NCBI GenBank assembly: GCA_040388605.1
Contig: JAZKBN010000031.1
Coordinates: 124,001 to 188,000, forward strand
Direction: 5' to 3'
Length of the DNA stretch: 64,000 nt
Origin: JAZKBN01 sp040388605
Lineage (GTDB): Bacteria; Bacteroidota; Bacteroidia; Cytophagales; Flexibacteraceae
The notes below the pieces were generated by a model. The model was not told where the DNA came from, ran no database searches, and was given only the letters and a program-made list of their open reading frames with translations. Shown here in pieces: positions 7,679 to 15,198 of this stretch (its first letter is position 1; each line of letters starts with the position of its first letter). The position numbers and the translations under genes are program-made.

Positions 7679-8623
7679 ATGGATCGCAGGGAGCAACACA
7701 ATATAGATGACCTGTTTGCCGAATCGCTCGGCAACAGTGAGCCTCGCCTGAGTGACGATATTTGGGCCCGCATGGAAGCCCGCCTCGATGCCGCCGACGC
7801 AGCCAAGGCTGCCCTGCCGGTTAGCGCTGAAAGTGTTACACCTCTAGGTTCCGCCGCTCCTGCCGAACCTGTTGTACGCAGCCTTAACATTAATTGGAAA
7901 CAATATTCAATGGCCGCAGCATTAGTTATTGCTTTGATTAGCGGCAGCGTTTTGTTCCTCAACATAAATAAAGAGAACAATAAGCCCGCTGATATTTCGA
8001 TGAACACAAGCGGCAGCAGCACCGGCAATTGGGGTCCTGAAACGGTTAAGAAGCCAAAAGCTGCAGCACCTTTAAGCCCTTTAAAAGGCGATATAATTGA
8101 TAAGCCTGAAAGCTTAGGCCCTAAAAAAGCCAAAGACAGTAAATCGCAGGCTGCCCCGGTTACCAAGCCTGCCCCGGCCCGCAGGAGGAACGTAATTCCC
8201 CTTGGTATTCCTAAAGACGATGTTTTTGGCAATACATCGGTAGCCATGGCTCCTGCCAAACCAAGGGCAAAAGCAGGCAATCAATCACAAAAAAACCAAA
8301 GGCCCGGCAGCAAAAAGCTTAATAACGAAACGGCTCCCGAAGGTCAGCCTGAAGAACCTGCCACTCCTAAAGTTGAATATCCCGCATTGGCAGCCAATGC
8401 AGCACCGGCCAATACCGATAACGATAATTATGTAATTGAAGTTGAATTCAGGCCCACAACAGGCATAGCCGATGCAAGCGCAGCCACCGACAGCGGTGCT
8501 GCAGGCAAAGGCTTCTGGGGCAAATTAAAGAACCTGAAAGAACGTCCCGCCGGCAGCGGCAGCCTTAAAGGCGAATTGCTGGCACAGCTTAGCCGCTATA
8601 CACATCGCGATAAGCAACAATAA
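7679..8623 (+). CDS. Putative membrane-anchored anti-sigma factor
   Basis: A 314-aa protein of low complexity without a strong family match by eye. The N-terminal 75 residues are hydrophilic and contain SDDIWARMEARLD, resembling the sigma-binding segment of Bacteroidota anti-sigma proteins. One membrane helix follows at about residues 76-96 (YSMAAALVIALISGSVLFL). The rest is a long Pro/Ala/Lys-rich periplasmic region to the C-terminus. A cytoplasmic N-terminus, a single helix and a periplasmic tail directly downstream of an ECF sigma gene support the role, but sequence conservation is weak. The Ala/Pro/Lys-rich tail could span the periplasm toward the outer-membrane protein encoded next. Confidence 0.6.
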   Translation: MDRREQHNIDDLFAESLGNSEPRLSDDIWARMEARLDAADAAKAALPVSAESVTPLGSAAPAEPVVRSLNINWKQYSMAAALVIALISGSVLFLNINKENNKPADISMNTSGSSTGNWGPETVKKPKAAAPLSPLKGDIIDKPESLGPKKAKDSKSQAAPVTKPAPARRRNVIPLGIPKDDVFGNTSVAMAPAKPRAKAGNQSQKNQRPGSKKLNNETAPEGQPEEPATPKVEYPALAANAAPANTDNDNYVIEVEFRPTTGIADASAATDSGAAGKGFWGKLKNLKERPAGSGSLKGELLAQLSRYTHRDKQQ

Positions 8624-8666
8624 GCTCAAATAAACCACTATTTATAAAACCTTAACAACCAACACT

Positions 8667-9908
8667 ATGCGCAGGTCACTCACCACGCTGCTGCTACTGC
8701 TTTGCCTTTCTGTGGCAACAGCAGGCAATAAAGGCAAAACAAATGCCGCAGCCATTACCGCCAAAACAAATACTGCCCTTACCGGCAACCCATCCGATAC
8801 TGTAATTGTAAAGCTGAAGGGCAGGCACCAGGTAATACTTATATCTGAAAAAGGCGCCGATTTGAAAACCTTCCGCAATTATGACCTCAACCGCATTATC
8901 CGTGATGTTGATTCAGCATCGGACCTTGCTAACAAAGGTGTGCAGCCTAATAATGTGAATGCCGCACCTGCCAAAAATAACAACACTAATATTGTTATCG
9001 GCGCCGATAACAAGGGCATTATAATTACCGACTCTTCTGTAACAATAGGCAAAGAAGAAAAAGGAATTACCATAGACGACCGCGGAATCAGGATTGGCAA
9101 ACGCAACCACGGAATAGATATTAACGATACCACCATACGCATCATTGGCGGCAATAAACGCGAGTATATTATCCGTAACGGCCGACACAACACCGTTCGC
9201 ATAAGCCGTGCTGATTCAGCCGATGAAAGACGTTTGGTTATTAATAATGATGATAATACCACCATTGTTACCCTGCCTAAAAAAGAGCGCAACCGGGTTC
9301 ACTATTCCATGGATTTCGATATTGGCCTGAATAATTACCTGGAAGCCGGCTCTTTCCCAGATACAAAAGGCAAGCCTTACGGCCTCGACCCCTTGGGCTC
9401 CCGCTTCTTTGCTATGAAGTTCCTGCAAAAAGTAGACCTCGGCACAAGCGATAAGCTGACCTTCGCCTACGGAATTGAGTTTGCCTGGAACAATTTTATG
9501 TTCGCCAAAGATGTGCGCATTCGTGATAACAATACAGATGGCAAGCTGACTTTCGACGGCCCTGAGCCCGGCATAGATAAGTACATTAAGAGCAAGTTCG
9601 TGCTCAGCACACTCAATGTACCCATGATGCTGCACGTAAAGCCTGGTAAGCATTTCAGGTTGGCAGCAGGCGGTTTCATAGGCATGCGCCTCACCAGCTG
9701 GGATAAAATTAAGTACGAGAAAAACGGCAACACCGAAAAAGATCACAACAGCAGCAATTTCAACCTGAATAACTTCCAGTACGGCCTGCGCGGCGAAGTT
9801 GGTTTCAGGGGTGTTAACCTGTTTTGCAACTATAACATGAACAGCCTGTTCGCATCGGGCAACGGCAACCCTGATTTAAATGCATTAGCATTCGGAATCA
9901 CCTTTTAA
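8667..9908 (+). CDS. Outer-membrane beta-barrel protein with repetitive beta-rich passenger region
   Basis: A 413-aa secreted protein with a signal peptide (MRRSLTTLLLLLCLSVATAG). Residues about 100-185 form a run of short strands separated by Gly/Asn/Asp turns, with recurring G-I-x-I units (KGIIITD, KGITIDD, RGIRIGK, HGIDIND), as in small beta-solenoids. From about residue 210 to the C-terminus the alternating polar/hydrophobic pattern, aromatic girdle residues and terminal Phe (AFGITF) indicate an outer-membrane beta-barrel of the PorT-like type. It lies 43 bp after the anti-sigma-like gene and probably belongs to the same operon. Function is unknown; a sensor or structural role at the outer membrane is possible. 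A terminator follows. Confidence 0.7.
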   Translation: MRRSLTTLLLLLCLSVATAGNKGKTNAAAITAKTNTALTGNPSDTVIVKLKGRHQVILISEKGADLKTFRNYDLNRIIRDVDSASDLANKGVQPNNVNAAPAKNNNTNIVIGADNKGIIITDSSVTIGKEEKGITIDDRGIRIGKRNHGIDINDTTIRIIGGNKREYIIRNGRHNTVRISRADSADERRLVINNDDNTTIVTLPKKERNRVHYSMDFDIGLNNYLEAGSFPDTKGKPYGLDPLGSRFFAMKFLQKVDLGTSDKLTFAYGIEFAWNNFMFAKDVRIRDNNTDGKLTFDGPEPGIDKYIKSKFVLSTLNVPMMLHVKPGKHFRLAAGGFIGMRLTSWDKIKYEKNGNTEKDHNSSNFNLNNFQYGLRGEVGFRGVNLFCNYNMNSLFASGNGNPDLNALAFGITF

Positions 9909-9973
9909 GGCGGAAATTATTAACCCTATATATTCCGGGTTAAATGAGTGAAGACCCAATAGCATAAATTCAG

Positions 9974-10010
9974 GGCGCCTCCCGGATATTCCGGGGGGTG
10001 CCTTTGTTTT
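9974..10010 (+). terminator. Terminator after the ECF/barrel operon
   Basis: A 12-position stem (left arm 9974-9985, right arm from 9991) with two imperfect positions, GC-rich, a 5-nt loop, followed by a T-rich stretch (TTTGTTTTT). It lies about 65 bp after the barrel gene stop. Confidence 0.75.
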
Positions 10011-10047
10011 TGGTGGGTTTGACGGCTTCTGATAGTTCCTTGTGCAA

Positions 10048-10194
10048 ATGTATTTAGCTAAGGTTAACAAATTAATATTTCATGCCCTGGCATTGCTCCT
10101 GAACTGTACCCTTGTAACCAATGACAAAAAGCATTACCTGAAAACAAAGGATATAATTGGTTCGGTAGTGATGCTTGAGGATGTGGTGGTTTGA
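10048..10194 (+). CDS. Small ORF, 48 aa, possible exported peptide or gene remnant
   Basis: An ATG-started frame with a hydrophobic N-terminal stretch (KLIFHALALLLNC, residues 8-20) that could be a signal or weak lipoprotein signal, then a hydrophilic segment TNDKKHYLKTKDIIGSVV. Amino-acid usage looks protein-like rather than random. No homolog is recognised and no clear promoter or ribosome binding site is seen. It could also be the 5-prime remnant of a longer lost gene. Confidence 0.3.
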   Translation: MYLAKVNKLIFHALALLLNCTLVTNDKKHYLKTKDIIGSVVMLEDVVV

Positions 10195-10232
10195 TTTTTC
10201 TAACCGGGAGGCAGTTTACCTGTTTTAGTAGC

Positions 10233-11369
10233 TTACAAAACCTCAGGAGAAATTACTACGTAATCGTACTTTTCAATAAGGCGGTAAGTATCTGAAGAGA
10301 GTGAGCCATCGTATTTTATCCTGCGCCTCAGGCTCCTGATATCGGCCAAAATCCATTTTTCCTTATCGTACAATTTTGAAAAAACCTTTGGGTTTTCGTT
10401 TTGTTCGCTTTCAAGGTCGTCAATAATTTTACCTTTATCTGTTGAATAACGTACCATAAAATAAACATTGGCAAAGCCGGTCCTGTTATGCTCGGCTATC
10501 TCGAAAACGGCGTTTCCTATATCATAAATTTTGGTTTCAAGGTTCATTCCGCGGGCTAAATGGTTGTTGCCCATTTTAAAAAACACCTTTTCGTTTTTAG
10601 ATTTTAAGGCATCGAAAGAGGTATAAAAATTATGCTTCATTAATTTGGCCCTCAGCTGCGAACCGTCGTCTGAATTGTAAATGCTTTTAGAAATACCGAT
10701 TTCGGCAATTAAGTTCTTTAAAGCCGGCGCTTTAATTACTTTGCCTAAGCTGTCTAAAAGCTTTGCATCGGGCATCCACCATTTAACGAGCAGGCTGTCC
10801 TTAACCGGTTTGTAGCGCGGCTTTAAGGGGGCGGGCACATTGTTGTATATTGTATTAATACAATACGGAAAAGTCATTTGAAATTCCTGGTCGATGCCCC
10901 AAATGCGGTAATTGAGGCGACCGGCCGTTTTAAGCATCTGCGCATCCTCCTCGCTTGCAAAAAAAGGAAAGGTTGGCGAAATATTGGTCTCTTTTGATGT
11001 GCTCAATATGGCTTCATACGGATTTTTTGTTTTTGAAAACCGGCTTAGTTCCGATGCCGCAAAGGGGCTGGTTTCAGTACACCATGTTTTAAATCCGTTT
11101 TCAGATGCACCCTCCAAAGCAAAGCAGGTAAGCTGCGAGAGCAGCGGCGAATTATGGTATTCTCCCCACGCAACAAATTGGTTATCAGCAAAAAGTCCTT
11201 GCAAAATATCCCAGCCCCTGCCTTCCGGCTTCTGCCCGCTGAACAAAAAAAAAGCTGTGTTTTCCGATATGCATTTATTAAGCTTTGCTTCGTCTGTAAG
11301 CGGCTTTTTAGTTTGCCCGTAGCTACAATACGATGCCAGAATTATAACCGCGAAAAGCGCCTTTTTCAT
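10233..11369 (-). CDS. Secreted ChaN/EreA/TIKI-fold-like protein of unknown function
   Basis: 378 aa from the ATG at 11369, which has GGAG just upstream and opens a clear signal peptide (MKKALFAVIILASYCSYGQ). The alternative start at 11393 is TTG and was rejected. The mature part has VAWGEYHNSPLLSQL near residues 60-75 and WGIDQEF near residue 160. These resemble the Gly-Glu-x-His and second acidic motifs of the superfamily that includes erythromycin esterase, ChaN, TraB and TIKI. The similarity is by motif only and the substrate cannot be named. It is monocistronic, with pyrB ending 159 bp upstream on the same strand. Confidence 0.45.
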   Translation of the reverse strand: MKKALFAVIILASYCSYGQTKKPLTDEAKLNKCISENTAFFLFSGQKPEGRGWDILQGLFADNQFVAWGEYHNSPLLSQLTCFALEGASENGFKTWCTETSPFAASELSRFSKTKNPYEAILSTSKETNISPTFPFFASEEDAQMLKTAGRLNYRIWGIDQEFQMTFPYCINTIYNNVPAPLKPRYKPVKDSLLVKWWMPDAKLLDSLGKVIKAPALKNLIAEIGISKSIYNSDDGSQLRAKLMKHNFYTSFDALKSKNEKVFFKMGNNHLARGMNLETKIYDIGNAVFEIAEHNRTGFANVYFMVRYSTDKGKIIDDLESEQNENPKVFSKLYDKEKWILADIRSLRRRIKYDGSLSSDTYRLIEKYDYVVISPEVL

Positions 11370-11528
11370 GCGCTCCAATATAGATTTGAACAATGCTCAA
11401 AGGTGGTTTATCAGTACGGCCCGTTGGTAACCGGCAACCTTACTGATTATTAAAACAATAACATTTAAGACCCCGAGCTAACCGGGAAACATAGACAAAG
11501 TAAATGAAATAAGAAGCACTGCCAGCTT

Positions 11529-12476
11529 TTACCCCCTGTTCGCCAACAAATAAATAACCGCCATACGCACAGCCACCCCGTGTTCCACCTGCTGTAATAT
11601 GACAGATCCGGTTCCGTCGGCGGTATATGAATCTATCTCTACGCCACGGTTTATAGGGCCGGGGTGCATAATTACTATTTCCTTATTCAGCCTTAGCAAT
11701 CGCTCGCGGGTTATGCCGAAGTACAGGCTGTACTCGCGCAGGCTCGGGAAATACTGTATCTGCTGGCGCTCAAGCTGTATGCGGAGCACGTTGGCCACAT
11801 CGCACCAGGCAAGGGCCTTATCGGGGTCGGTTTCTACCAGCACGCCGAGGCTTGCAATATAACGGGGAAGCAGGGTTAAGGGTCCGCAGACCATTACTTC
11901 GGCCCCAAGCTTTTTAAGGGCCAGTATACCGCTCAGGGCTACCCGGCTGTGCAGAATATCGCCGAAATAGCAAACCTTTACACCGGCAATTTTACCGAGC
12001 CTGCGCCTGATGCTGTAGGCATCGAGCAGGGCTTGTGTGGGGTGCTCATGGGTACCGTCTCCGGCATTAACTATGGCGGCCGATGTGTGCTTTGCCAAAA
12101 AATGGGGGGCACCGGGGCTTGCATGGCGCATAACAATCATATCTACCTTCATGGCCAATATGTTGTTCACGGTATCGAGCAATGTTTCGCCCTTTTTATT
12201 GCTGCCCGATGAGGCAGAAAAATTAATAACATCTGCCGAGAGCCTTTTTTGCGCCAGCTCGAAGCTGAGACGGGTACGTGTGCTGTTCTCGAAAAAAATG
12301 TTGGCAATAGTGAGGTCGCGCAAACTGGGTACCTTGCGTATGGGACGGTTAATTACCTCGAGGAAATAATCGGCAGTTTCAAGTACCAGCTCCAAATCGG
12401 CCGGGGTCAGGTCCTTTATGCCGAGCAGGTGGCGGGAGCTGAACTGTTTCATGGGGGCGGCAGATTGAAGTGGCAT
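11529..12476 (-). CDS. pyrB: Aspartate carbamoyltransferase catalytic subunit
   Basis: 315 aa, the normal length. The enzyme joins carbamoyl phosphate and aspartate in the first committed step of pyrimidine synthesis. The carbamoyl-phosphate loop STRTR is at residues 65-69 in FFENSTRTRLSFELA. Further hallmarks are GSNKKGETLLDT, MRHASPGAP, GDGTHEHPTQALLD and the C-terminal HPGPINRGVEI. A second ATG nine codons in is an alternative start. It lies 40 bp downstream of pyrR on the same strand, a pyrR-pyrB operon. No pyrI regulatory chain is present next to it. Confidence 0.97.
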   Translation of the reverse strand: MPLQSAAPMKQFSSRHLLGIKDLTPADLELVLETADYFLEVINRPIRKVPSLRDLTIANIFFENSTRTRLSFELAQKRLSADVINFSASSGSNKKGETLLDTVNNILAMKVDMIVMRHASPGAPHFLAKHTSAAIVNAGDGTHEHPTQALLDAYSIRRRLGKIAGVKVCYFGDILHSRVALSGILALKKLGAEVMVCGPLTLLPRYIASLGVLVETDPDKALAWCDVANVLRIQLERQQIQYFPSLREYSLYFGITRERLLRLNKEIVIMHPGPINRGVEIDSYTADGTGSVILQQVEHGVAVRMAVIYLLANRG

Positions 12477-12516
12477 TGCGTTTTTTGTGCTTTTGTTATT
12501 TTGGCTTAAAACAAGG

Positions 12517-13053
12517 CTAACTGAACAATCTTACCGCATCTTCGGCAAAACCCTTTTCCTTCCATTCCACCACTACCTGCTGCCCCTGCACCGAATCTAC
12601 GGTAATGCCCACATAATCGGCCTGCACGGGGAGCTCACGGGAGTACCGCCTGTCGGCCAAAACGAGCAGCTCAACCAGGGCGGGCCTGCCGAAGCCTATC
12701 ATGGCATCGAGCGCAGCGCGGGTTGAACGGCCGGTAAATAGCACATCATCTATGAGCACCACCCTTTGGTTCTCAATTGGGAAGGGTACTTCGGTAACAT
12801 TGGGCTGTAAGGGTAATGGACGCCTGCGAAAATCGTCGCGAAAAAAAGTGGCATCCAGGAAGCCTAAAGGAACGGCAATGCCGCTTATGGCCTCCAAACG
12901 TGCGGCAATACGGCGGGCTGCATGGCTGCCGCGCGGCTGCATGCCCAAAAGTACGGTATCGGCGAAGCTGCCGTGATTTTCAATCAGCTGCATGCACAGC
13001 CGGCCAATCATCACTTCAAGCTGTTCGCTGTCCAGAATTAAACGGTCTTTCAT
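12517..13053 (-). CDS. pyrR: PyrR bifunctional regulator / uracil phosphoribosyltransferase
   Basis: 178 aa from the ATG at 13053, matching the usual 180-aa PyrR. The PRPP-binding loop VVLIDDVLFTGRS is at residues 98-110, preceded by GMQPRGSHAARRIA (about 37-50) and LGFLDATFFRDDF. PyrR homologs convert uracil and PRPP to UMP, and in Gram-positive bacteria bind pyr mRNA. The frame is open to 13197, but that extension overlaps a terminator hairpin and the -7 promoter box, so it was rejected. The putative leader is only about 30 nt, too short for a classical PyrR attenuator, so the enzyme role may dominate here. Confidence 0.92.
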   Translation of the reverse strand: MKDRLILDSEQLEVMIGRLCMQLIENHGSFADTVLLGMQPRGSHAARRIAARLEAISGIAVPLGFLDATFFRDDFRRRPLPLQPNVTEVPFPIENQRVVLIDDVLFTGRSTRAALDAMIGFGRPALVELLVLADRRYSRELPVQADYVGITVDSVQGQQVVVEWKEKGFAEDAVRLFS

Positions 13054-13092
13054 GACAGCAGTTAAAATGTGCGTTTCAGCCGAATCACGCTG

Positions 13093-13100
13093 CAAATATA
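13093..13100 (-). promoter_or_regulatory. -7 promoter element of pyrRB
   Basis: On the minus strand TATATTTG matches TAnnTTTG and lies 40 bp upstream of the pyrR ATG at 13053. No convincing -33 TTTG is seen at the usual distance. Confidence 0.45.
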
Positions 13101-13160
13101 AGCAGGAATTTAACCTGTATCGTCTTTTAGCCTGAAGGGTATGGTTCAGGCGAAGGAAAA

Positions 13161-13209
13161 ATTCAAAAGGGCTTAATCTCATCGGCATGATTGCCAAAGA
13201 TTAAGCCCT
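13161..13209 (-). terminator. Terminator downstream of the TM2 lipoprotein genes
   Basis: A perfect 12-bp inverted repeat (13168-13179 and 13198-13209) with an 18-nt loop. Read on the minus strand it is followed by TTTGAATTTTT. It ends transcription from the lipoprotein genes before pyrR. Confidence 0.75.
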
Positions 13210-13236
13210 GTTAATTGCTGATAATTGTGCCGGTTA

Positions 13237-13938
13237 TTACTTGCTATACTCCCCGTTTTTGGGCCTTAGGTCATTAGTGAGAATTGTTATGAATTCAACA
13301 AAGCTCCAGATAACTAAGGCGGCGCCTATTAAACCGCTTATTGCTATCAATGGACTTACTATGACTCCTCTTCCCGCCGGAGGTGATAGCAAGGCGGACA
13401 ATATTACTGCAAGGAATAAAAGCAAGCGAAGTATGCCCCTGCCTTTATATCCTAAATAAAAGTTATAAATACCGATAACACCCAGTGGTACCGGTAAGGC
13501 CAGTAAGGCCGCAAGTACCTGGCTTTTGCCTTTAGGTTTATCGTTAGGAGCGTCGGTTTTAGGGGCAGGTCTTGCCAAAATAGTTTGCATCTTACTTACC
13601 TGTGCCATGGTGGCAGGTGATTTGGTAATGGCCTGCTTTTTAACAGAGGCAGTTAAATTTGCTCCCTCCTTTTTCAGCTTTACCATGTTACGGTTATGCG
13701 AAGCGCGTTTAGCGATTCCTGTGTTGGTGGCACATGCGGTTTTCGGCAGGTAGTAAGTGCCGGCTTTAAAGGTTTTACGCGCATCAGCCTGCTGCAAATT
13801 GGTACCGGCCGGTTTAACCGATGCGGTAACATGGTAACCCTTATTCGGGAAGTGGGCCTGGTAATTATGCCTGTTACATGAAAACAAAGAAGCTGAAATA
13901 CAGGCTATTAAAGTGAATGTGTTTTTAATTGTGAACAT
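13237..13938 (-). CDS. Lipoprotein with C-terminal TM2-like domain (paralog 1)
   Basis: 233 aa. The N-terminus is a lipoprotein signal ending at Cys21 (SASLFSC), followed by the motif NRHNYQAHFPNKGY. A Lys/Ala/Thr-rich linker leads to a C-terminal TM2-like domain from about residue 140: a KSQVLAALLALPVPLG helix start, the GIYNFYLGYKGRGILRLLL signature, then two further hydrophobic helices. TM2 domains are small two-helix membrane modules of unknown function. A lipid-modified N-terminus on such a protein is unusual because both ends would be held in the inner membrane. The adjacent upstream gene is a clear paralog. The two genes are 54 bp apart on the same strand. Confidence 0.75.
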   Translation of the reverse strand: MFTIKNTFTLIACISASLFSCNRHNYQAHFPNKGYHVTASVKPAGTNLQQADARKTFKAGTYYLPKTACATNTGIAKRASHNRNMVKLKKEGANLTASVKKQAITKSPATMAQVSKMQTILARPAPKTDAPNDKPKGKSQVLAALLALPVPLGVIGIYNFYLGYKGRGILRLLLFLAVILSALLSPPAGRGVIVSPLIAISGLIGAALVIWSFVEFITILTNDLRPKNGEYSK

Positions 13939-13992
13939 GGTTTTTGAGTTTTATAAAAGTGAATAACTGAATTAATTAAAATGATAAAGGTT

Positions 13993-14715
13993 TTAAAGGT
14001 CGTTGAGGTATTTACCGCCGTATTTAGGTTTAAGCCGACCCATTTTAATCCGGATATAGTCTACAATGGCCCATACCAACAGCCATCCGCCGTATAAGGC
14101 CCAAAATCCAAGCACTTCAATTAGGTCTCCGGGCATAGGGTCAAGCAAAAATGCTAAAATTGCCATCGCAGTAAAAACCCCGAAAATCAAACGCAAAACG
14201 CCATTCCCGGTATAGCCTAAATAGAGCCTGTGAATACCGAAATAACCAAGCAGGAAAGGAATTGCCAAATGCAGGGCTCTTGCCTGGCTCTTGTCCTGCA
14301 CTTTATCCGGCGGAATATTATCTGCGGCAGGGCGGGCCTTAATAAGCAAGGCCGACATTTTTTCCATCATGCGCGCATGCCGCGCATGCGTGTTGGCCAG
14401 AACCTGCTTTCCTACAGATGCAGTAACCTGAGCATTCGGTTGAGCAGATTTTGCAGCCTGAAATGGAATTGCCTTATTTCCGGTAACCTTAGGCTTGGCA
14501 GAAACAGTTGCCTGCTTAATTAAAACAGGTTTAGGCTTGGCCTTATTAACTGAAATGGCTTCGGTCCGCTGAAGATTGGTACCTGCCGGTTTTACCGATG
14601 CCTTTAGGTAATAGCCCTTATTCGGGAAATGAGCCTGGTAATTGTGCCAGTTGCATGAAAACAGGGATGTGCAAAATACAAGCATTGCTATGAATGCCTT
14701 TCTGTTACTAAACAT
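13993..14715 (-). CDS. Lipoprotein with C-terminal TM2-like domain (paralog 2)
   Basis: 240 aa with the same plan as its downstream neighbour: lipoprotein signal to Cys21 (TSLFSC), then NWHNYQAHFPNKGY and SVKPAGTNLQR, a variable Lys/Ala-rich linker (about residues 55-135), and a TM2-like domain with HLAIPFLLGYFGIHRLYLGY followed by further hydrophobic helices. N-terminal and TM2 parts are conserved between the two proteins while the linker has diverged, showing an older tandem duplication. First gene of the pair. Function is not known; TM2 proteins are often encoded singly without informative neighbours. Confidence 0.75.
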   Translation of the reverse strand: MFSNRKAFIAMLVFCTSLFSCNWHNYQAHFPNKGYYLKASVKPAGTNLQRTEAISVNKAKPKPVLIKQATVSAKPKVTGNKAIPFQAAKSAQPNAQVTASVGKQVLANTHARHARMMEKMSALLIKARPAADNIPPDKVQDKSQARALHLAIPFLLGYFGIHRLYLGYTGNGVLRLIFGVFTAMAILAFLLDPMPGDLIEVLGFWALYGGWLLVWAIVDYIRIKMGRLKPKYGGKYLNDL

Positions 14716-15198
14716 GTTATTATTTATAAAAACGTTAAAGAATGGGCGAAAGGTAAGTAAGGCTATTTAATTAAACAAGCGTTTAGGTAAACTATTTTTA
14801 CAAGCCTGTTTAATTATGATAAAAAAGCCAAATCACGAAAAAATATAAATTGTGTATAGCTTGGCAGGAGCTTAAATCAAGAGGTAAAATGGCGAATTCA
14901 ACCTTCAAACGCCATTTAAATCCATGTAAAATTAAGAACCGTTCCTTGAATACTTCAACCGGGGTTTTGAAGCCAGGCATTTTCCCTGCCTGTTGTTTAA
15001 CATGCCTGCATAGGCCTGCAATTGTTTTGTTGCCCGTTAATCAATGGGCCTGTTTTCAGGAAGAAGCTGCGGCCTTTGCCCGAAATTCCGTCAGAGGCAA
15101 TAGGAGCTGCGGCGGTTCCTAAAGAGTACAAATTCTGTTAGATGTGCTACCCTGCAGAAATTGCCTTTGATTGTTGATCACAAAATATATTAACCACA
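14716..15198. other. Intergenic region, no gene supported
   Basis: 483 bp between the TM2 lipoprotein genes and the sensor-kinase cluster, both on the minus strand. It must contain the upstream signals of the lipoprotein pair. TACCTTTC on the minus strand near 14750 is one base off the -7 consensus. An ORF on the plus strand has no protein-like features. Confidence 0.5.

Noticed and set aside
13054..13197. N-terminal extension of pyrR by 48 codons
   Set aside because: Contains a terminator hairpin and the -7 promoter box, and PyrR proteins begin at the MKDR-type start.
14850..15122. 90-aa plus-strand ORF between the lipoprotein and kinase genes
   Set aside because: Cys/Pro-rich random-looking sequence without conserved features.
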